Positions 34,543 to 46,626 are shown, numbered from the stretch's first letter. The stretch: 64,000 bases of DNA from Aegilops tauschii subsp. strangulata (GCF_002575655.3 NC_053037.3:144905207-144969206), one strand, 5' to 3'. The notes: generated by a model not told the origin, from the sequence alone. Numbers and translations are program-made.

Positions 34543-35486
34543 ATACTCGATCCATCCATGAGGTACCAAAATGTATGAAGACCTCAGGCAAACATTTTGG
34601 TGGGATGGGATGAAGAAGGATATTGCATATTTTTTCGTGTGTTGTGATATATGTAATAAGGTAAAGGCGGAACTCCAAAAACCCGCCTGGCTACTTCAAC
34701 CTTTGCCCGTTCTGCAATGGAAATTTGACGGTGTCTGCATGGACTTCATCACCGGTCTTCCCAAAACTCCTCATCGAAACAATCCCGTATGGGTTGTGGT
34801 GGACATGCTGACCAAGGTGGCCCATTTCATTCCTATCCGGACCACATTCTGTGCGGATCAACTGGCTCAACTCTATGTGTCCAGAATTGGCAATCTGCAT
34901 GGCGTGCCAAGAATTATCACATCAGACCGAGGATCCCTTTTCAGCTCGGCATTCTGGTCACAACTTCACCAAGCTTTGGGAACATCATTAAAGTTTAGCA
35001 CACCTTATCACCCTCAGATAGATGGCAGACGGAGCAAGTAAATAAAATACTCAAAGACATGCGTAGGGCATGTGCTCTTGCTCAAGGACCCAAATGGGAG
35101 GATAACTTACCCTACGCTGAGTTTTCCTACAACAACAGCTATCAAACCAACCTCAAGATGTCACCATATGAAGCCTTGTATGGGCGCAAGTGCCTACCCC
35201 ATTAAATTGGTCCCAGACTGGAGACAGTCGTATTTTCAGGACTGACTTGATGATGGAAGCCGAGAAGCAAGTCAGGGAAATCCGAGACAAATTGCAATTG
35301 GCCAAGTCCCGACAAAAGAGTTATTATGATTCTAAGCACCGGCAGATTAGTTTTGAACCTGGCAAATATGTCTACCTCCGAGTCACACCCATGAAAGGAG
35401 TCAAGAGATTTCAGACTCGGGGAAAGCTTGCACCAAGATATATTAGCCCATTTCCAGTTATGACCAAGGTTGACACAGTGGCATAC
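34543..35486 (+). pseudogene. Del-1 integrase core
   Basis: It resumes after element D with KMYEDLRQTFWWDGMKKDIA and the CC half of the zinc finger (CCDICNKVKAE). The core shows Asp in CMDFITGLPK and Asp in TSDRGSLF. A one-base deletion near 35,030 shifts the frame, leaving the catalytic Glu in another frame. The C-terminal part (35190-35486, QLAKSRQKSYYDSKHRQ, VKRFQTRGKLAPRYI) ends at TVAY where LTR E is inserted. The chromodomain part follows at 55280. Confidence 0.82.
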
Positions 35487-35760
35487 TAATACGTCCATTT
35501 TGCATCATGTTTTCTTACTGTTATTTATAATGTTTTTATCCACAATAATGCTTTTTGGAGTAATTCTAATGCCTTTTCTCTCATAATTTGCAAGGTACAC
35601 ACAAAGAGGGAGAATTCCGGCAGCTGGAAATCTGGACCTGGAAAAGCTACATCAGGCCACCTATTCTGCACAACTCCAAACAAGCTAAAACTTCACGAGG
35701 AATTTTTATGGAATATTTAAGAACTATTGGAGCAAATAACTACCAGAGGGGGCCCAGTAG

Positions 35761-35821
35761 GTGGGCACAACCCACCTGGGCACGCCAGGGAGCCCAGGCG
35801 CGCCCTGGTGGGTTGTGCTCA
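35761..35821. repeat. Hairpin in solo LTR E
   Basis: GTGGGCACAACCCACC pairs with GGTGGGTTGTGCTCAC across a GC-rich core. Arms are about 30 bp with several mismatches. It has the same layout and partly the same text as the hairpins in element B LTRs and in Athila-1 (6536-6593). Confidence 0.8.
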
Positions 35822-38800
35822 CCCAGGCCCACCTCCGGTGCCCATCTTCTGGTATATAGGTCATTTTGACCTAGAAAAAAAATAAGGAGAGGACTTTCAG
35901 GACGGAGGGCCGCCGTCTCGAGGCGGAACTTGGGCAGGAGCACTTTTGCCCTCCGGCGAAGCGATTCCACCGGGGGAACTTCCCTCCCAGAGGGGGAAAT
36001 CATCGTCATCATCATCACCAACAACTCTTCCAGCTTGGGGAAGGCAATCTCCATCAACATCTTCAACATCACCATCTCATCTCAAACCCTAGTTCATCTC
36101 TTGTGTTCAATCTTGTTACCGGAACTATAGATTGGTGCTTGTGGGTGACTAGTAGTGTTGATTACATCTTGTAGTTGATTACTATATGGTTTATTTGCTG
36201 GAAGATTATATGTTCAGATCCATTATGCTATTTAATACTCCTCTGATCATGAGCATGTTTATCATTTGTGAGTAGTTACTTCCGTTCTTGAGGTCACGGG
36301 AGAAATCATGTTGCAAGTAATCATGTGAATTTGATATGTGTTTGATATTTTGATAGTATGTATGTTGTTATTCCCTTAGTGGTGTCATGTGAACGTCGAC
36401 TACATGACACTTCACCATATTTGGGCCTAAGGGAATGCATTGTGGAGTAGCAATTAGATGATAGGTTGCGAGAGTGACAGAAGCTTAAACCCCAGTTTAT
36501 GCGCCATTTCGTAAGGGACCGATTGGATCCAAAATTTTAATGCTATGGTTAGAATTTATTCTTAATACTTTTCTCGTAGTTGCGGATGCTTGCGGGAGGG
36601 TTAATCATAAGTAGGAGGTTTGTTCAAGTAAGAACAACACCTAAGCACCGGTTGTAACATCCCAAATTTTCAATTTGGAATGTTATACATAGGTCATCAT
36701 ATGCATATCATATTTTATTTGCAGCTCGTTTGCGATCCTAGAAATCCTAAGCAACTCAAGGACCCACGGAGAGAGTTGGGGATTTCATTATTTTCATATT
36801 TGAATTTTGCTCAAATTTGAAAAGAGGATCATTTTGGTTTTAATATTTTTCTCTCCGAAATATTTCCAATATTAAAAATAAAAGAGAGGAGAAAATTTGA
36901 CTTCTCCAAAATAAAAGAAATATTGGAGGAAAAATGTTAAAAATCAAATAAATATTTTGTTTGGATTTTATTCAAGATTTTATTTGAATTAGAAAAATAT
37001 GCATTTTTCAAAATTGCATTTTTAGGCCAGAAAAATGTTCACTTTGTTCTAAATATTTTATTTAGACGGCGAAAATTGTTTTTGGCATTTTTAGAATTTT
37101 TTTATTTTTATTTAGGATTTTTCTTCGGCGGAATTATTAAAAAAAAACGTTTCGTCCGACTAGGCCAACGGCCCAGCCGCGCGGGCCGAAGCCCAGCGCC
37201 GCCAACAGCCTCCGTCGACGTGGTCGGCACGGACTCCGAGGAGTCCGGCGCGCCGCCGGCGCCCGACTTCGGCCCCAAGTCGGAGCCCCCGAGGCTATTT
37301 AAGCCGCCCCCGCCGCCTCTCACCACCACCGCCGCCGCCGCCCGCCGCAGCAGCAGCCGCCGCCACCGCCTGCCGCGTCGCCGCCGCCCCGCGCCAACGC
37401 CGCCGCCTCGCCGGAATCCCGCCGCCGCCGTTGATGTCGCCACCGCCGTTTAATCGGTATAAACCAATCCCGGTTCGCCGATTTTTCGTTCATTTTTTTA
37501 GTAGATCGGTTTCTCGGTTTTCTCGGTTTAGAGCTATTCCACAAACGTTCGTTCGTTTATTTCTTTTAACGAACGAATTCATTCGTTTGTCTTTGTTAGC
37601 GGACGTTTGTCCGATAGATTTTACTTTTTCTGTTTTATTTTTCGCCAGGGACCTATCCATGAATATTTTTATCGTAGATTAGCCCCTGATCTTCAAACCC
37701 TCGCAACTTTTCAACCGTTCGTCCAAATCCAGTGAAACCAATGCCAAAATCTTCGTCTTGAATCCCTTTTTCCAGTTAATCAACTTGAACATGATTTTGA
37801 CAAATTAAAATTTAGTTTCAAGCAGATTTGTTTTCGAATTTCTCTTGACCGTAGTTTCAGTTTCGTAGCTCCGATTTGATTGATTCTTTTTGCAAATCGA
37901 AGATCTTCAGTTGAACTTTCAGTTTGGACTTTCTTATATGAGTTTTACCCTTTCATCTATGCTTGAGTGCTTATGTATGCTATTGTTTGTTTGTGATAGA
38001 ATTCCCGGAGTGCGAAGCGTGCTACTGTGAGTCTCTAGGGTTTGCAGATCATCAGCAAGGCAAGTAACAGTTTGATCATACTTCTTTATTACCCAGTTTT
38101 TATGCATTAGTTACAACCCTCAAACATTGCATGAGTAGGATCTCTTAACATGTGGGTTTGGAAGTATATGATGAGGTAGAACATATTGCCCTGTTATTAT
38201 CAAACCCTGGGAGTTACTTCTACGTTATGCTTATACTGCTATGCTATGCTCGTAGACGTGGATTGGGTTTGAGTGTATCCAAGACAGATGTGAGATTGTT
38301 AATTAATGGTTAACTTAAGGTGGCTAATTAAATACACATCTAGGTGGATTGGTTGCGAGCACCTGGAGAATCCAATGTTGTCCTAGGATATCACGGAGTA
38401 CTCGTGTGATCATCCTACGGTTCGCCACCCAGGCTCGAAGGGATCATAAGATTATTCATGCTAGAAACTTCCGTGTGCAGCCACAAGCCATTATTGGCTC
38501 TGGCATAGTTGAGTATGTTGTGTGACCTCTTTTAGTGGTAGGCTAGCACATGTAGGGGAAAGTAGGTGTAACTGTCTACCCAGAGTAAAGAGTAAATGCT
38601 TCTGAAAGAATATGTCTCGGTCATCCGTTTCTCAAACATCATGTAGTGCGAGAAATCCAACGGAGGAGATCGAGTCTTGTGGGGAAAGTGCGCAAACCTC
38701 TGCAGACCGTACAAACTAATCATGGTTAGCCGTGCCCCCGGTTGTAGACATCTTGAGTATCTGGTTCTTGAATTATGATGTTGATCTCATCACTCTAAAT

Positions 38801-39332
38801 TAATTTGTTGGGTTATTAATACTGCTTAATCGGGATTGAGTTGGAGGAACATTCTCAATGTTTATGAACTACCATGATAGTTAAACGAAATATATTCCTT
38901 TGTTCTTGGGAAAATTGGCTTTTTCGCAAAACATTATAACCGTAGAGCCTCCACCAGCCATATATGCATGTAGTGTTAGCATTTACCTGTTCATTGCTCT
39001 ACAGTGTTATTTTGCCAGCATATTCCATGTGCTGACCCGTTTCGGGCTGCAACGTATTGTGTTGCAGACTTTTCAGACGAAGAGTAAGGTGCGCTAGGTC
39101 ATTGTCGTGCACTCAGCTATGCCGTTGGAGTTGATGGACTCACTTTATCTTCCAAGCCTTCCGCTGTTATCGTATTTAGATGGCCTTAAGCCATATTATT
39201 GTAATCAGTTCTCTTTTGAGACATTCGATGTAATAAGTGTGTGATTGCACTCTATTATAAATCCTTCAAGTACTGTGTGTGTCAGCATTATCGATCCAGG
39301 GATGACACTTAAGCACAGAGATTTGACGGTTT

Positions 39333-40243
39333 TGTCGGCGTTCTGGGAACGGGGGTCCCCATACTTGCCTGCCTGCGGCCCATGGTGTGGCTGAGCTAGC
39401 AGGCCCGTACGGCCCATCTTCATCGACAAGGCATTCAAGACCCTCACGAGGGGCCAAGCCTCGCGAGTCGGATGACACAAGACCTCCTCAGGAGTGGCCT
39501 CGCCAGGCTGGCTCGCGAGGGGCGGAGAGATCAAGGCAAGGCAAACCTCATGAGGTCCTCGTGACGTGAGCCATGACGGCCGAGACCAGGCGGGTGCCAG
39601 ACGGGCGCCAGCGCGCGCAGTGTCTTGTTGTCCTCTTTGGTGCTAAGGAGGCAAGCGCAGGCGCAGAGTACCAAGGCATCAAGCAAAGGTTTCCATATCG
39701 GTGCAACAAGACCAAGACCAGCGGGGCGGCAAGACGGAGGTCACCATGGAGCCCAAGACGGCGTCACCACCAGAGCCTTTTGCAGGCGAAGACCGCTTTG
39801 TCAGGATAAGCTGTCCTAGCTGTCCCCTTTCAAATTGGCCATTGTTGGCTCCCTTCCCGCTCAATATTTGGGGAGAGGACCAGGGCCTATATAAGTAGAA
39901 CTAGCCACCACAGTAGGGGGCAACGAGTCAGGAACTCATTTAGAGGCATCTCACCCACACAAGTTCGTCAAGCACAAGAACACCTCAACCTCAGGAGGCT
40001 GTTCTTCCCCTTGTACTGTTCATCATCAGCGCAAGAGGTAATCCACCACCACCACACTGGAGTAGGGTATTACACCACAACGGTGGCCCGAACCAGTATA
40101 AAACTTGTGTCTTTGTCTTGTGAGTTCTTCGAGTTCGTCCGCGAGATCTTAGAGAGCTAGGGCGTGGATCGGTAGGGACGAGATCTTCGCGCGCACCCCA
40201 GTGTTCGAACCTTGAGGGTTTTTCCGGAACCCGTGATCCGACA
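39333..40243 (+). repeat. Tat-2 5' LTR
   Basis: It is 911 bp. A TATA-like CCTATATAAGTAG lies near 39,887, followed by CACAGTAGGGGGCAACGAG. It matches the 3' LTR with frequent C/T and G/A differences and one 11-bp segment (TGCCAGACGGG, near 39,596) absent from the 3' copy. Confidence 0.93.
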
Positions 40244-40245
40244 TT

Positions 40246-40263
40246 TGGCGCGCCAGGTAGGGG
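40246..40263 (+). other. Tat-2 primer-binding site
   Basis: TGGCGCGCCAGGTAGGGG lies two bases after the LTR end, the type of site commonly seen in Tat elements. I do not assign the tRNA. Confidence 0.8.
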
Positions 40264-40558
40264 TGCACCGGAGCCTCTTCCCCGCCAATCGACCCGCCGA
40301 CGCTCCGCGACCCCGATGTCCGGCGACCTAAGGGCCAACTCCGACCGCTGGGCAGCCTGGCCAGCCCGGGCGGAGCCACCTGCCCATGAAGACCTCAACC
40401 CCGCGCTCCAGGCGGCACGAGCGCCGCCTAACGCTGCGGGGCGCGGGCGGCACGGCCAGGCGTCATCCACCCTCACTCCATGACAAGCGCGAGCCGCTGC
40501 AAGGGCCGCAAGCCACGCCGCAGCAACGGCGCCACACACCCTGCTGGAGCAGGCGAAC

Positions 40559-41476
40559 ATGCGGGCCGCGCTCACGGTGGCGCGGGCGTTGCTGTCATGC
40601 CGGCTGATGGAGATCGCCCGCGACGCACTGCTGGAACGTGTCGCTGAGCTGCTGGATGCGGCGGCGTCAGGAGCGCCGCCTTTCTGCTATCTGCTCCCTT
40701 CCCGGGCCGCTACTAGACCTCACAACGGGCCTCGCCGCAACCACGCGCCCTCGGGTGCGCCTGGGGGCTTCATCGACACCAGGACGGCCGGCGGCGCCGG
40801 GGGCCCCGTTGCCCCCATGCCGCCTCTGATGAGCATGGGCACGAGCGTTGCCCCCCATGGCCCCAGCAAGGCGTCGCGCTATCATCCTCAGGACGTCGCG
40901 CTGGGCCGGGCGACGTGGAGTGTGGGACACTACGGCGAGGTGTTTGGGGTGACAGCCCCGGAAGCCTATGTGCCCCGCATGATGGACCAGAAGTACACGC
41001 CGGAGGACGACCCTGGCTCGTTTCTCGGGCCAGGATGGGAGGAGGAGGCATTAGGAGCTGAATCCTTCCAGGAGCCGCCGGAGAGCCCCGCCAACCGCAT
41101 CGTCGACAACAGATACAGGGTACCACTAATCCCTCAGGAGCAAGCTTACACTAACCATGGGTCGCAGGAGAATCAGGTCACCACAGCGGCTGGCGGCCCC
41201 AGCAAGGCGACCTCCCTCCCACCAGGAGGATCACGCTGGGGGCAGCAGGAGAGAAGCCGGGAGCCAGATCCCTGGCCGCGTCGCATGGAGCAAGGTCCCC
41301 CCCGGAGGGAGGCCCTCTGCTGGGGAGGTGCTGAAAAGCCTACCCCCGGCGGAGGATCCGTGGTCGCCGAGGGCGCCGCTGGCGTCCCCTTTCCCCCCTT
41401 TGTGTCGTCCTGGTCGCCGGTCGGCTCAAAGGTGGTCGAGGGCGGCGCAAGGCGGGCCCCTCGCCTGGCGATATGA
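40559..41476 (+). CDS. Tat-2 gag-like ORF
   Basis: A 305-codon GC-rich frame contains MEIARDALLERVAELLDAAA and GAPPFCYLLPSRAATRP. These recall the N-terminal region of Tat gag proteins. Proline- and glycine-rich text follows, with EDDPGSFLGPGW and NRIVDNRYRVPLIPQEQAYT. No zinc knuckle and no protease or RT follow. The start is uncertain, since an upstream frame of similar text exists from 40,386. It could be a gag remnant kept for packaging or simply a decayed leader. Confidence 0.45.
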   Translation: MRAALTVARALLSCRLMEIARDALLERVAELLDAAASGAPPFCYLLPSRAATRPHNGPRRNHAPSGAPGGFIDTRTAGGAGGPVAPMPPLMSMGTSVAPHGPSKASRYHPQDVALGRATWSVGHYGEVFGVTAPEAYVPRMMDQKYTPEDDPGSFLGPGWEEEALGAESFQEPPESPANRIVDNRYRVPLIPQEQAYTNHGSQENQVTTAAGGPSKATSLPPGGSRWGQQERSREPDPWPRRMEQGPPRREALCWGGAEKPTPGGGSVVAEGAAGVPFPPFVSSWSPVGSKVVEGGARRAPRLAI

Positions 41477-42205
41477 AGCAAGGCCGGTACCTGTGAAAAG
41501 GCCCAGTGCCTGTGAAGATCGCCGCCCGTGACACTCTCACGTAATAATGAGTAGGGCTGTACACGCCCCGGAGTCTCCGGAGAGCCGCCCTCGGGCCTCG
41601 GGGGCTCCCTCCCACGCCTAGTGGCAGCACTTAGCTCCGCGCTGGTGAGAAGACTTGAAGACAAGAAGACTAGACTAGGTGCCGGGTGTGGCCATTTGCT
41701 TTGAATCTCTTTTCTGTAACCTTGCCTTCTGGATTTGGATTTAAGTTGAAGTTGAGTTTTCATCGATGCGCACGGGGGGTGCCTTTTCTCGTTCAAGCGA
41801 TTTCTTGCAATCCAGTTTTTGCTTTGTTCTGAAGCTCGTGCTCGCTGCCTCCCAGTCGCAGGCCCCTCGCGAGCGGGGCAGGGCGCGGCACACACACCGA
41901 ATGCACTGGTTGGCGCTAGATCCTTGCTAGGCCTGCTCGGGCGGATCTGCAGGCCTTTCGGGAGCTCCGCGGCAACTCTCAATCTTGCAATTCGATTCGG
42001 GGCCCGCCCCAGCCAAGGTAAGCCGCATCAGCAAAACTTGCCCCCAGGCTCATGGATCCATGAAGGCGTACACTTGGCTTGGCATAACAGAGTAAAATTG
42101 CGATTTGTTTACATGAGGGGCTCCCCCTCTCAAAATGCTCTCACAATCTTTAAGGGCCACGCCCAAGTTTTTACATACAGGATAAAACAGCAGGAGAACA
42201 TGAGA
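41477..42205 (+). other. Tat-2 spacer between the two convergent genes
   Basis: No credible gene. It contains a GTGACACTCTCACGTAATAA segment and a pyrimidine-rich stretch. It lies between the 3' ends of the + gag-like ORF and the - gene, so terminators of both would be expected here. Confidence 0.4.
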
Positions 42206-45200
42206 TCAGCCAGATATGTCGCTCGCCGCATCGCCTTCGGACGCGTCACTCGCGTCGTCGTCGTCTTCGCCGGCATCGTCGCCGCCTTCAGCGACACCTC
42301 CCTCGCCGTAGTTGACCACGCCACCTTCGTCTGCCGCGACTACCACCGCTTCGTCTTCGGAAGTGAAGGCCTTGACCAGCGCGTCCACGTTGTCCTCCAC
42401 CCACCGCGCCAGGTCACCATGAATGGCCTGCGGTACAGGGGCAATGGCGGCGTCGAAGTTGAAGTCGGGGAAGGAGTTCCGAAGGTGGCTGAAGACACGG
42501 GAGAACGCGCGCCCGAGCAGGCCCCTGCTTCTCTCTTCCACAAGCTGGCGAGCCCTATTAGACCGGGCTTCCAGGTGCGTCACCACATTGGTGAAGAAGT
42601 TCAGGTGACTGGCGTAGTCATTCGAGTGGGGGTGTGGTGCATTCTCGTCATAGATGTAGCCTAGGGCGGTATTAGCCCTGTTCTGGAGGTCCTGAAGCAT
42701 GGGGGCGCGCTCGCACTCCAGCGTCCGCCGTTGAAGAACTTCCTCCCTATTTTGCCGCGCGACGGCCTCGGCATCATCAACCCGTTTCTGAAGAGAAAGC
42801 AGCTCGGCGCGGGCGGAGGCCAAGTCCGCCTGCGCCGTGACCAGGGTGGCAGCCGTGGCCTCCTCACGCTTCTCCGCCTCATCTAACCTGGGCCTAAGAG
42901 CGGCGGTCCTGCCCGCTACCTCAGTTCCCGCAAGCATCAGCCTCAGGTCATGCCAACCTTCAAGATCCGCGCAAACCTCGGCCACCCGGCGGTCGACTTA
43001 CTCCTAGACCTTGGCCTCGCGAGCCCCGACGGCATCTTCTGGTTGGGCAACTTGACACTCCCTCGTCTCCAGTTGCTCAAACTCGAGGCTACGCTCCACG
43101 GCTTCTAGAGCGAACGCCTCCTCGCGCTTCTGAACCTCCTCTTCCTCGGCAGGCATCCCCCTCAGCGATGCAAGGGCGGCTCTGCATGCCTCCACTTGCC
43201 GCTCGAGGGACACACTCCAGGTTTGGAGCTCCCACGCACGCTTCTCCGCAGCCTCGCGACGGCGATCAGCCTCGCGAGCCTCCTCCAAGGCTCGGGAGCA
43301 AGCCTCACGGGAAACCTTGAGGGACGCCTCGGCCTTCGCATTGTCAAGATCACGCTGGTAGCAGCCAAGGTTGATGGCCACCCTCAGCTTACGCCGTTCC
43401 TCCACCAGCCGAAGACCCTTAGCCTCAAGGCGCGAGTTGACACCCGCGAGTTCTTCACCAAGTCGACTCATCACGCCCATCGCCTCCTGGAAGAGCTCAT
43501 GACGAACGATGCTCCGCCCGCGCTCGAACTCCAACGCACGGCCCACCTCGTCCTCCGCCACGGGGGCTGCAGGCGGGACGTGAAGCGGCACACCCCCTCT
43601 CAGCAGGGGGTTGGGGGCTGGTGCCGCTCCAGGTGCCAGCCCGACCTCGAGAGGGCCCCCGTCCAGTCGGGGCCCGCTACTTAAGGAGGAGCTGAAGACC
43701 GAAGCCAACCAGCTGTTGTCCAAGACTAGAGGAGGGGTCCGGGGAACGCCCGCCAAGTTCCAAGCCAGGCCGTGGAGGAAGGTCGGCGGAGCCGCAGATT
43801 CAAAGCGCCATGAAGGCGAGCGCACCCCCTCGACCGGCCCGGCTCCTGGCGCGGCATGCAGGCTCGGGATGCTCAAGGCCGACGAGGGTGCCGAAGAAGA
43901 CGGGGGTTGCTTCTCGGGGGCCTCAATGGCCCTGGCAGAAGGGGTCCTGAAGAGCCAGTGTCAGGGAGGAAAGCAGCAATCAAGAAATCACGAGGTGCAG
44001 TACTTACTCGTCGACGGCGATGTACTTTCGTCGCTTCAACGGCCCGAAGATACCGCTACCGCTCGGAGATCCTTTCCTATTGCGGAGCTCCTCGAAGTCC
44101 ACGCAAAGCCGACCGAAGCGCTGAACGTGGCAGCCAGTACGGGGTGCAGCCGGAGAAGTGCTCGAGAGAACAACTTCAGGGGTGCCTGGTTGCGGAGAAC
44201 GGTCGGGCGCCGTCTCACCGCGACTTCCCGAGGCCTCCGGAGTTTCGGCCTCGGAAGCCGCGTGCTGCATCGTCTCAGCGACCGATGTCCCAGAATCACG
44301 GGATCCTGAGGACGACGCCCCAGGAGCCCCAGGCGGCGTCCGCACATCAGCACTCGTGCCACCAGCCTCTGGCGGCGCTCGTCCCCCTGCACCCACATGC
44401 GGGACGAGCTTGGCGCCGGCGACGAAGAGGGGAACCACGCTGACAGGGTTCTCGCGGGACCCCACAAGGCCGTCTGGACGCAGCCCCCACTCGTCAAAGG
44501 GAGGCATGCTCCCTGCAAATTCAGCCTTGTTCTTGCAGCGGTGCAGCAGACAGTTCTTCCCAGGCAAGTCATCCGGCGAAGGGACACCTATCAGGACCTC
44601 GAGCACCGTTTGCCGCGTCCCAAGGGGGAGGCCGGACTCCTGAAACCTCATATGGTCCTGACTGCTGAGCAAGGTCCACATCGGGCGAGAATGGCGCTGA
44701 AGCGGAGCGACCCGGCGCTTGATGAACTCCTTCACCACCATCGGTACGGTCACGCCGTGGTCCTTCAGCCTCCTCAGCCTAAGCCAGACGGGGACAAGAC
44801 GGGGGCTCGCGAGCCTCTCGTGGCCCCAGCCGGAGTGGGAAATGGCAGGCGCTGACGGGGCGTGGAGCAGAGGGCTGAGCACACCGGCGTCGACAAATAC
44901 CCACCATGTCCGAAACTCACTCGTGGATGGAGGAAGCTCGAAGTCGATCCCTGCGCCCGCCATCGCGGGCACGGCCTGGAAGCTCACGCACCCCGAGCTT
45001 TTCCGGGGATCAATCAGATGCAGTGAGAAGAAATGGCGGAGAAGGGCCACAGAAGGAGCGATGCCCACCATGGCTTCACACACAAAGGCGAAGACGGCGA
45101 GGAGAGTCACGGATTGGGGGTCGAGATGCAGCATATGGATCTGGTAATGTTCAAGCACCGCGTCGAAGAAGGCGGAGAAAGGGGGAATCAGGATTGCCCA

Positions 45201-45434
45201 AAGGGCATCGATGAAGATTGGGACCTCGGTGGCCGCCCGAGCAATGCGAGCGTGAGACGAAGGCCAAGCCACTGTCTTCCCCCACTCGTTGAAACTGGTG
45301 GCGAGCATGGGACGCACCTTCTCCATGGCCTCGTCGTTGAGCAAAAAGGATCGGCCGACTACAGGCACGGCGGCTGGAGGCGCACTTGGCGAAGACAGAG
45401 GCTTCTTCCCCTTGTCTGCTTGTTTCGGCGCCAT
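42206..45434 (-). pseudogene. Tat-2 antisense gene: transposase_28-like N-terminus plus long coiled coil, one predicted intron
   Basis: Exon 1 (45434-44008) starts MAPKQADKGKKPLSSPSAPP. Residues ~85-220 resemble the plant 'putative gypsy type transposon' domain (FFDAVLEHYQIHMLHLDPQS, LLAVFAFVCEAMVGIAPSVA). Exon 1 ends GACGA before GTAAGT. A 61-nt intron (44007-43947) ends TTCAG, and exon 2 (43946-42206) continues in the same frame through a heptad-rich coiled coil (RDLDNAKAEASLKVSREACS; VTAQADLASARAELLSLQKR) to an acidic tail (EDDDDASDASEGDAASDISG). The total is about 1,055 codons. Two stops (TAG, TAA) three codons apart near 43,000 break exon 2. Function is unknown; antisense genes here are known in Tat elements. 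Confidence 0.7.
43947..44007 (-). other. Predicted intron of the Tat-2 antisense gene
   Basis: The donor is GA|GTAAGTACT and the acceptor CTGGCTCTTCAG|GACC. Removal keeps the frame (exon 1 is 475 codons plus 2 nt; exon 2 starts with the completing base). At 61 nt it is at the short end for plants. Without splicing, exon 1 ends at the TAA of GAGTAA. Confidence 0.6.
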
Positions 45435-45726
45435 GGCGATGAAGCAGGCGGAGTGCAGGTCAGATTGGAGAGGAGGAGCAGAGTCTCGAGGAAGCAGAGG
45501 GACTGGGGAAGCAAGGCGTGGGCGATGGGAGAATAACTGTGTAGGTTCCGGGGGCCGCATAGCCAGGCGGATTCCAAGGCAGCGTGGGGAAGCAGAGACG
45601 CCCACGTCCAATCAACTGCCACGCGTCAACGGAGGACGCAGGCTTTTGGGGCCCGCGGCGCTCCGCGCTTGACCTTTGGCTTCGCCTCGAAGCCAAGCCC
45701 GAGCGCGCCTTGGGCCCGGGGACAAC
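45435..45726 (-). promoter_or_regulatory. Tat-2 region upstream of the antisense gene and polypurine tract of the + element
   Basis: It lies between the antisense start codon and the 3' LTR, so any antisense promoter should be here or in the LTR. It contains a perfect 9-bp hairpin (TTGGCTTCG/CGAAGCCAA, 45676-45696, loop CCT) and, next to the LTR, GGGCCCGGGGACAAC as the likely polypurine tract. The antisense frame is open upstream to 45,611, so an earlier start is possible. Confidence 0.45.
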
Positions 45727-46626
45727 TTTCGGCGTTCTGGGAACGGGGGTCCCGAGACTTGCCTGCCTGCGGCCCACGGCGTGGCTGAGCTAGCAGGCCC
45801 GTATGACCCATCTTCATCGACAAGGCATTCAAGACCCTCGCGAGGGTCCAAGCCTCACGAGGCGGATGACACAAGACCTCCTCAGGAGCGGCCTCGCCAG
45901 GCAGGCTCGCGAGGGGCAGAGAGATCAAGGCAAGCCAAACCTCGCGAGGTCCTCGTGACGTGAGCCATGACGGCCGAGACCAGGCGGGCGCCAGCGCGCG
46001 CAGTGTCCTGTTTTCCTCTTTGGTGCTAAGGAGGCAAGCACAGGCGCAGAGTACCGAGGCATCAAGCAAAGGTTTCCATATCGGTGCAATGAGACCAAGA
46101 CCAGCGGGACGGCAAGACGGAGGTCACCAAAGAGCCCAAGACGGCGTCACCACCAGAGTCTTTGGAGGCGAAGACCGCTTTTGTCAGGATAAGCTGTACT
46201 AGCTACCCCCTTTCAAATTGGCCGTTGTTGGCTCCCTTCCCGCTCAATATTTGGGGAGAGGACCATGGCCTATATAAGTAGAACTAGCCACCACAGTAGG
46301 GGGCAACGAGTCAAGAACTCATTCAGAGGCATCTCACCCACACAAGTTCGTCAAGCACAAGAACACCTCAACCTCAAGAGGTTGTTCTTCCCCTTGTACT
46401 GTTCATCACGAGCCCAAGAGGCAATCCACAACCACCACACTGGAGTAGGGTATTACACCACAACGATGGCCCGAACCAGTATAAATCTTGTGTCTTTGTC
46501 TTGTGAGTTCGTCGAGTTCGTCCGTGAGATCTTAGAGAGCTAGGGCGTGGATCAGTAGGGAGGAGATCTTCGCGCGCACCCCAGTGTTCGAACCTTGAGG
46601 GTTTTTCCGGAACCCGTGATCCGACA
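45727..46626 (+). repeat. Tat-2 3' LTR
   Basis: It is 900 bp, starting TTTCGGCGTTCTGG (TG changed to TT) and ending GTGATCCGACA, followed by TSD CGTTT. By eye it differs from the 5' LTR at several percent of sites, mostly transitions. Confidence 0.93.

Noticed and set aside
37076..37453. Pro/Ala/Arg-rich ORFs on both strands in the Del-2 5' LTR
   Set aside because: They come from a CCG/GCC repeat block within an LTR; both strands are open, and the 3' LTR copy (52,690-53,020) has indels that change the frame.
39991..40575. 194-codon - strand ORF across the Tat-2 5' LTR and leader
   Set aside because: It spans an LTR/internal boundary and the PBS, is compositionally driven, and has no domain. 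It is a shadow of the GC-rich leader.
44158..45536. Several + strand ORFs of 100-167 codons in Tat-2
   Set aside because: They lie exactly opposite the antisense gene exon 1, which has the domain-like text; these are mirror-frame shadows.
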